Assembly (NCBI GenBank): GCA_964245885.1
Contig: CAXTOX010000167.1
Coordinates: forward strand, 1 to 7,737
Length of the DNA: 7,737 nt
From: CAHJWO01 sp964245885
GTDB lineage: Bacteria > Verrucomicrobiota > Verrucomicrobiia > Chthoniobacterales > SZAS-18
Direction: 5' to 3'
In this document: positions 5,704 to 7,737 of the stretch, piece by piece
Position numbering within the stretch: the first letter of the stretch is position 1
Layout: each line of letters starts with the position of its first letter
Notes under the pieces: generated by a model
Told to the model about the DNA's origin: nothing
Databases searched by the model: none
The model's input: only the letters and a program-made list of their open reading frames with translations
Translations under genes and position numbers: made by a program

Positions 5704-7605
5704 ATGCCTGCTTTGTCCCCCGCCAGCAACTCCGAGAAGATCACGTCGCTGCTCTCGATCCTGATGATCCTGATCGTGGTGGCGGTCCTGTACTTCGCCA
5801 AGGAGATCTTCGTCCCGCTCGCGCTCGCGCTGCTGTTCAGCTTCCTGCTCGCGCCCCTGGTCACGCGCTTCGAACGCTGGCGGCTGCCGCGCGTACCCGC
5901 CGTGCTGCTCTCCGTGGGGCTCGCGCTCGCCGTGGTCGTCGGCGTCGGCTGGCTCGTGGTCAACCAGACCCTCGACCTGACTCGCCAGCTTCCCACGTAC
6001 AAGGTCAACATCCAGCACCGGATCGACTCCATCAAAAAACAGACGGGCGGCAAGAGTGCCTTCTCCGACGCCTCCGAGACCGTCAAGGAACTCCAGGCCA
6101 ACCTCGCCAACAGCACCGCCGAGGCCAACGGCAACCGTCCCGACGCGGCCACCTCCGCCAACAAGGGCAGCATCCAGAAGGTCGAGGTCGTCGAACCCGC
6201 CACGAGCCTCGCCGCCATCGTGCGAAGCGTGGCCGGCCCGGTGCTGGGACCCGTGGGCACAGGAGCGGTCGTCGTCGTGTTCGTGCTCTTCATGCTGCTC
6301 AAGCGCGAGGACCTGCGCGACCGCATCATCCACCTCATCGGCAAGGGCAAATTGAACGTCACCACCCAGGCGCTCGACGAGGCTGCGGGCAAGGTCACCG
6401 GATACCTGACGATGCAGGTCATTATCAACGTGTCCTTCGGCATCCCGGTGGGCCTCGGGTTGTGGTTTATCGGCATTCCCAACGCGTTCCTGTGGGGGCT
6501 GCTGGCCACCCTGCTGCGCTTCGTCCCGTACGTCGGCGCGTGGATCGCGCTGGGCTTTCCGTTGCTGCTCTCCCTGGCGACGACGGACCGGTGGGCCGCG
6601 CCCGTCGAGACCCTGGCGCTCTTTGCCACCATCGAGTTGATCACGAGCAACGTGCTCGAACCGTGGCTCTACGGCGCGCACACGGGCCTGTCGCCGGTGG
6701 CGATCATGCTGGCGACGATCTTCTGGACGTGGCTGTGGGGCGGGGTGGGGCTGCTGCTCGCGACGCCGCTGACCGTTTGCGTGGCGGTGCTCGGCAAATA
6801 CATCCCGAGCTTGAGCTTCCTTGATGCGTTGCTGGGCGACGAGCCGACCTTGAGCGTCAACGACCGGTTCTATCAACGGCTGCTCGCGATGGACCGGCGC
6901 GAGGCGTGCATCGTCGCCGAGGAATACCGCAAGGAACATACCGCGACCGAGGTGTATTCCTTGCTGTTCGTGCCCGCGCTGGCGGCGGAGAAACGCGAGG
7001 AACAGAGCGGCGCGCTGGACGCGCGTCACCAGCGTTTCATCTTCGACACGACCCGCGAGTTGATCGAGGACATCGTCGGGGACAGCGGCACGGCGTCCTC
7101 CGACGCTAAAGCCGACTCGAAGGACGGCGAAAGCATCGCGGCGGGCGAGAAGCCGCCGACGTTGTCCAAGCACCCGGTGTTCTGCCTGCCGGCGGCGGAC
7201 GAGGCGGACGAGATCGTGGCCATCATGCTCTCGCATTCGCTCGAACGCGAAGGTTACAAGGCGGAATCGCTTTCCTGCAAGACGCTGGCCAACGAGATGG
7301 TGACGCAGGTGGCCGAGACCGGCTGCACGGTGGTGTGCATCTCGGCCACGCCGCCGCACGACGGTTTGCACACGCGCTATTTGTGCAAGCTGCTGCGGTC
7401 GAAGTTCCCGAAGCTGTACATTATCGTCGGCCTGTGGGACGCCGAGATGGACGAGGCGAAGCTGACGCGCCGCCGCGAACGGCTGGCGGCGGACAAAGTG
7501 GTGACAACGCTGGTCGACGCGCTGGAGTACATCCGGCCGCTCGCGGTGCTCGACCCGGCGGAGGAGGCCGAGCCGAGCCGCGAAGCGGCGGTCGTTTCAA
7601 GGTAG
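5704..7605 (+). CDS. AI-2E family transporter with a C-terminal soluble domain
   Basis: The 633-residue protein begins with an AI-2E/PerM-type permease (PF01594, about residues 12-375). The N-terminal helices end in IFVPLALALLFSFLLAPLV, and a soluble loop (about 100-175, rich in Ala, Ser and Asn) follows. Further helices carry the family marks LKREDLRDRI, PYVGAWIA and LEPWLYGAHTGLSP...GGVGLLLATPL. Family members are usually about 350-400 residues, so the last 250 are an extension. It has a helical part starting FLDALLGDEPTLSVNDRFY, then a linker, then an alpha/beta module (about 492-580) with VFCLPAADEADEI, VVCISATPPH and LYIIVGLWD. The module looks like a B12-binding or Rossmann-type fold but shows no DxHxxG cobalamin motif. 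Despite the family name, most members are not proven autoinducer-2 exporters. The frame is open from 5650, but those 18 residues are Pro/Arg-rich around a C-run, so ATG 5704 is preferred. The stop lies inside a repeat copy. Confidence 0.93.
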   Translation: MPALSPASNSEKITSLLSILMILIVVAVLYFAKEIFVPLALALLFSFLLAPLVTRFERWRLPRVPAVLLSVGLALAVVVGVGWLVVNQTLDLTRQLPTYKVNIQHRIDSIKKQTGGKSAFSDASETVKELQANLANSTAEANGNRPDAATSANKGSIQKVEVVEPATSLAAIVRSVAGPVLGPVGTGAVVVVFVLFMLLKREDLRDRIIHLIGKGKLNVTTQALDEAAGKVTGYLTMQVIINVSFGIPVGLGLWFIGIPNAFLWGLLATLLRFVPYVGAWIALGFPLLLSLATTDRWAAPVETLALFATIELITSNVLEPWLYGAHTGLSPVAIMLATIFWTWLWGGVGLLLATPLTVCVAVLGKYIPSLSFLDALLGDEPTLSVNDRFYQRLLAMDRREACIVAEEYRKEHTATEVYSLLFVPALAAEKREEQSGALDARHQRFIFDTTRELIEDIVGDSGTASSDAKADSKDGESIAAGEKPPTLSKHPVFCLPAADEADEIVAIMLSHSLEREGYKAESLSCKTLANEMVTQVAETGCTVVCISATPPHDGLHTRYLCKLLRSKFPKLYIIVGLWDAEMDEAKLTRRRERLAADKVVTTLVDALEYIRPLAVLDPAEEAEPSREAAVVSR

Positions 7606-7655
7606 GGTTGCCTCTCCGAGGAAATCCTAGATTTTCTGGCTGCGAGCGTCAGGAC
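7598..7655. repeat. Partial copy of the foldback repeat, overlapping the AI-2E stop codon
   Basis: CAAGGTAGGGTTGCCTCTCCGAGG (7598-7621, split here as CAAGGTAGGGTT and GCCTCTCCGAGG) matches the right arm of the 3708-3914 element, read on the opposite strand, at 23 of 24 positions. The following bases (ATCCTAGATTTTCTGGCTGCGAGCG, about 7624-7648) resemble the left-arm/loop junction of that element (ATCCAAATTTGGTTTGGCTGAGCG, about 3780-3803). A second inverted arm is not found before the window ends at 7737, so this copy is single-armed or diverged. The TAG at 7603-7605 that ends the AI-2E protein is part of the repeat (AAGGTAGGG), so the repeat supplies the stop and probably the last residues. 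Confidence 0.7.
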
Positions 7656-7718
7656 CTGGGCGCGGTCATCCAGACAAAATTTGGGCAGTGGTTACGGGCT
7701 GAGTGAAAGGTTGTAATG

Positions 7719-7737
7719 ATGCACGAACAGACGCAAA
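7719..7737 (+). CDS. Possible start of a further plus-strand gene at the right edge
   Basis: The last bases hold two adjacent ATGs (7716 and 7719) preceded by GAAAGG (7705-7710), a fair Shine-Dalgarno sequence at 5-8 nt spacing. It is one of the better ones in this window. Only about six codons (MHEQTQ) are visible, so there is no protein evidence and this could be chance. The stretch 7656-7715 between the repeat and this site shows nothing else I can name. Confidence 0.2.

Noticed and set aside
5269..7371. A 2.1-kb open frame on the minus strand opposite DUF486 and AI-2E.
   Set aside because: Its translation is dominated by Arg, His, Asp, Glu and Gln with no domain or hydrophobic pattern, as expected for the antisense of a GC-rich gene. 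The plus-strand genes have clear families.
3997..7605. MFS, DUF486 and AI-2E as a new export or quorum-sensing system.
   Set aside because: No signal synthase, receptor or regulator is present, and the AI-2E family name does not prove a role in signalling. Simple co-orientation is not evidence of joint function.

Overview
This is a GC-rich bacterial window with compact coding and ordinary chromosomal genes. It probably comes from a Verrucomicrobiota-like (PVC group) or similar free-living Gram-negative organism. That guess rests on the GC content, the mostly missing Shine-Dalgarno sequences and two kinds of dispersed palindromic repeat that I associate with such genomes. No marker gene is present, so the assignment is an inference.

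Layout: positions 1-1603 (minus strand) carry most of a secreted DUF885-family protein with a thermolysin-like HExxPGHH site; its C-terminus lies beyond the left edge. A 180-bp divergent gap follows and is largely filled by a dispersed inverted-repeat element (about 1664-1776). All remaining genes are on the plus strand. They are an SSAT-like GNAT acetyltransferase (1783-2301), a UPF0173 metallo-beta-lactamase-fold hydrolase (2383-3063) and, 13 nt later, a DUF983 zinc-ribbon membrane protein (3077-3715). A long foldback repeat (3708-3914) begins over the DUF983 stop codon. Next come an MFS transporter broken by a 1-nt frameshift (3997-5251), a DUF486 small membrane protein (start 5281) and a 633-residue AI-2E-family permease with a cytosolic C-terminal domain (5704-7605). 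A second, partial copy of the foldback repeat starts on the stop codon of this last gene, and a possible new gene begins at the right edge.

The genes do not form a recognisable pathway. UPF0173 and DUF983 look co-transcribed. MFS, DUF486 and AI-2E are a co-directional run of inner-membrane proteins whose substrates cannot be told from sequence. I found no phage, CRISPR, toxin-antitoxin, transposase, rRNA or tRNA gene. The points most worth a second look are the foldback repeats sitting on stop codons, the frameshifted transporter and the soluble domain fused to the AI-2E permease. I see no convincing undescribed system.
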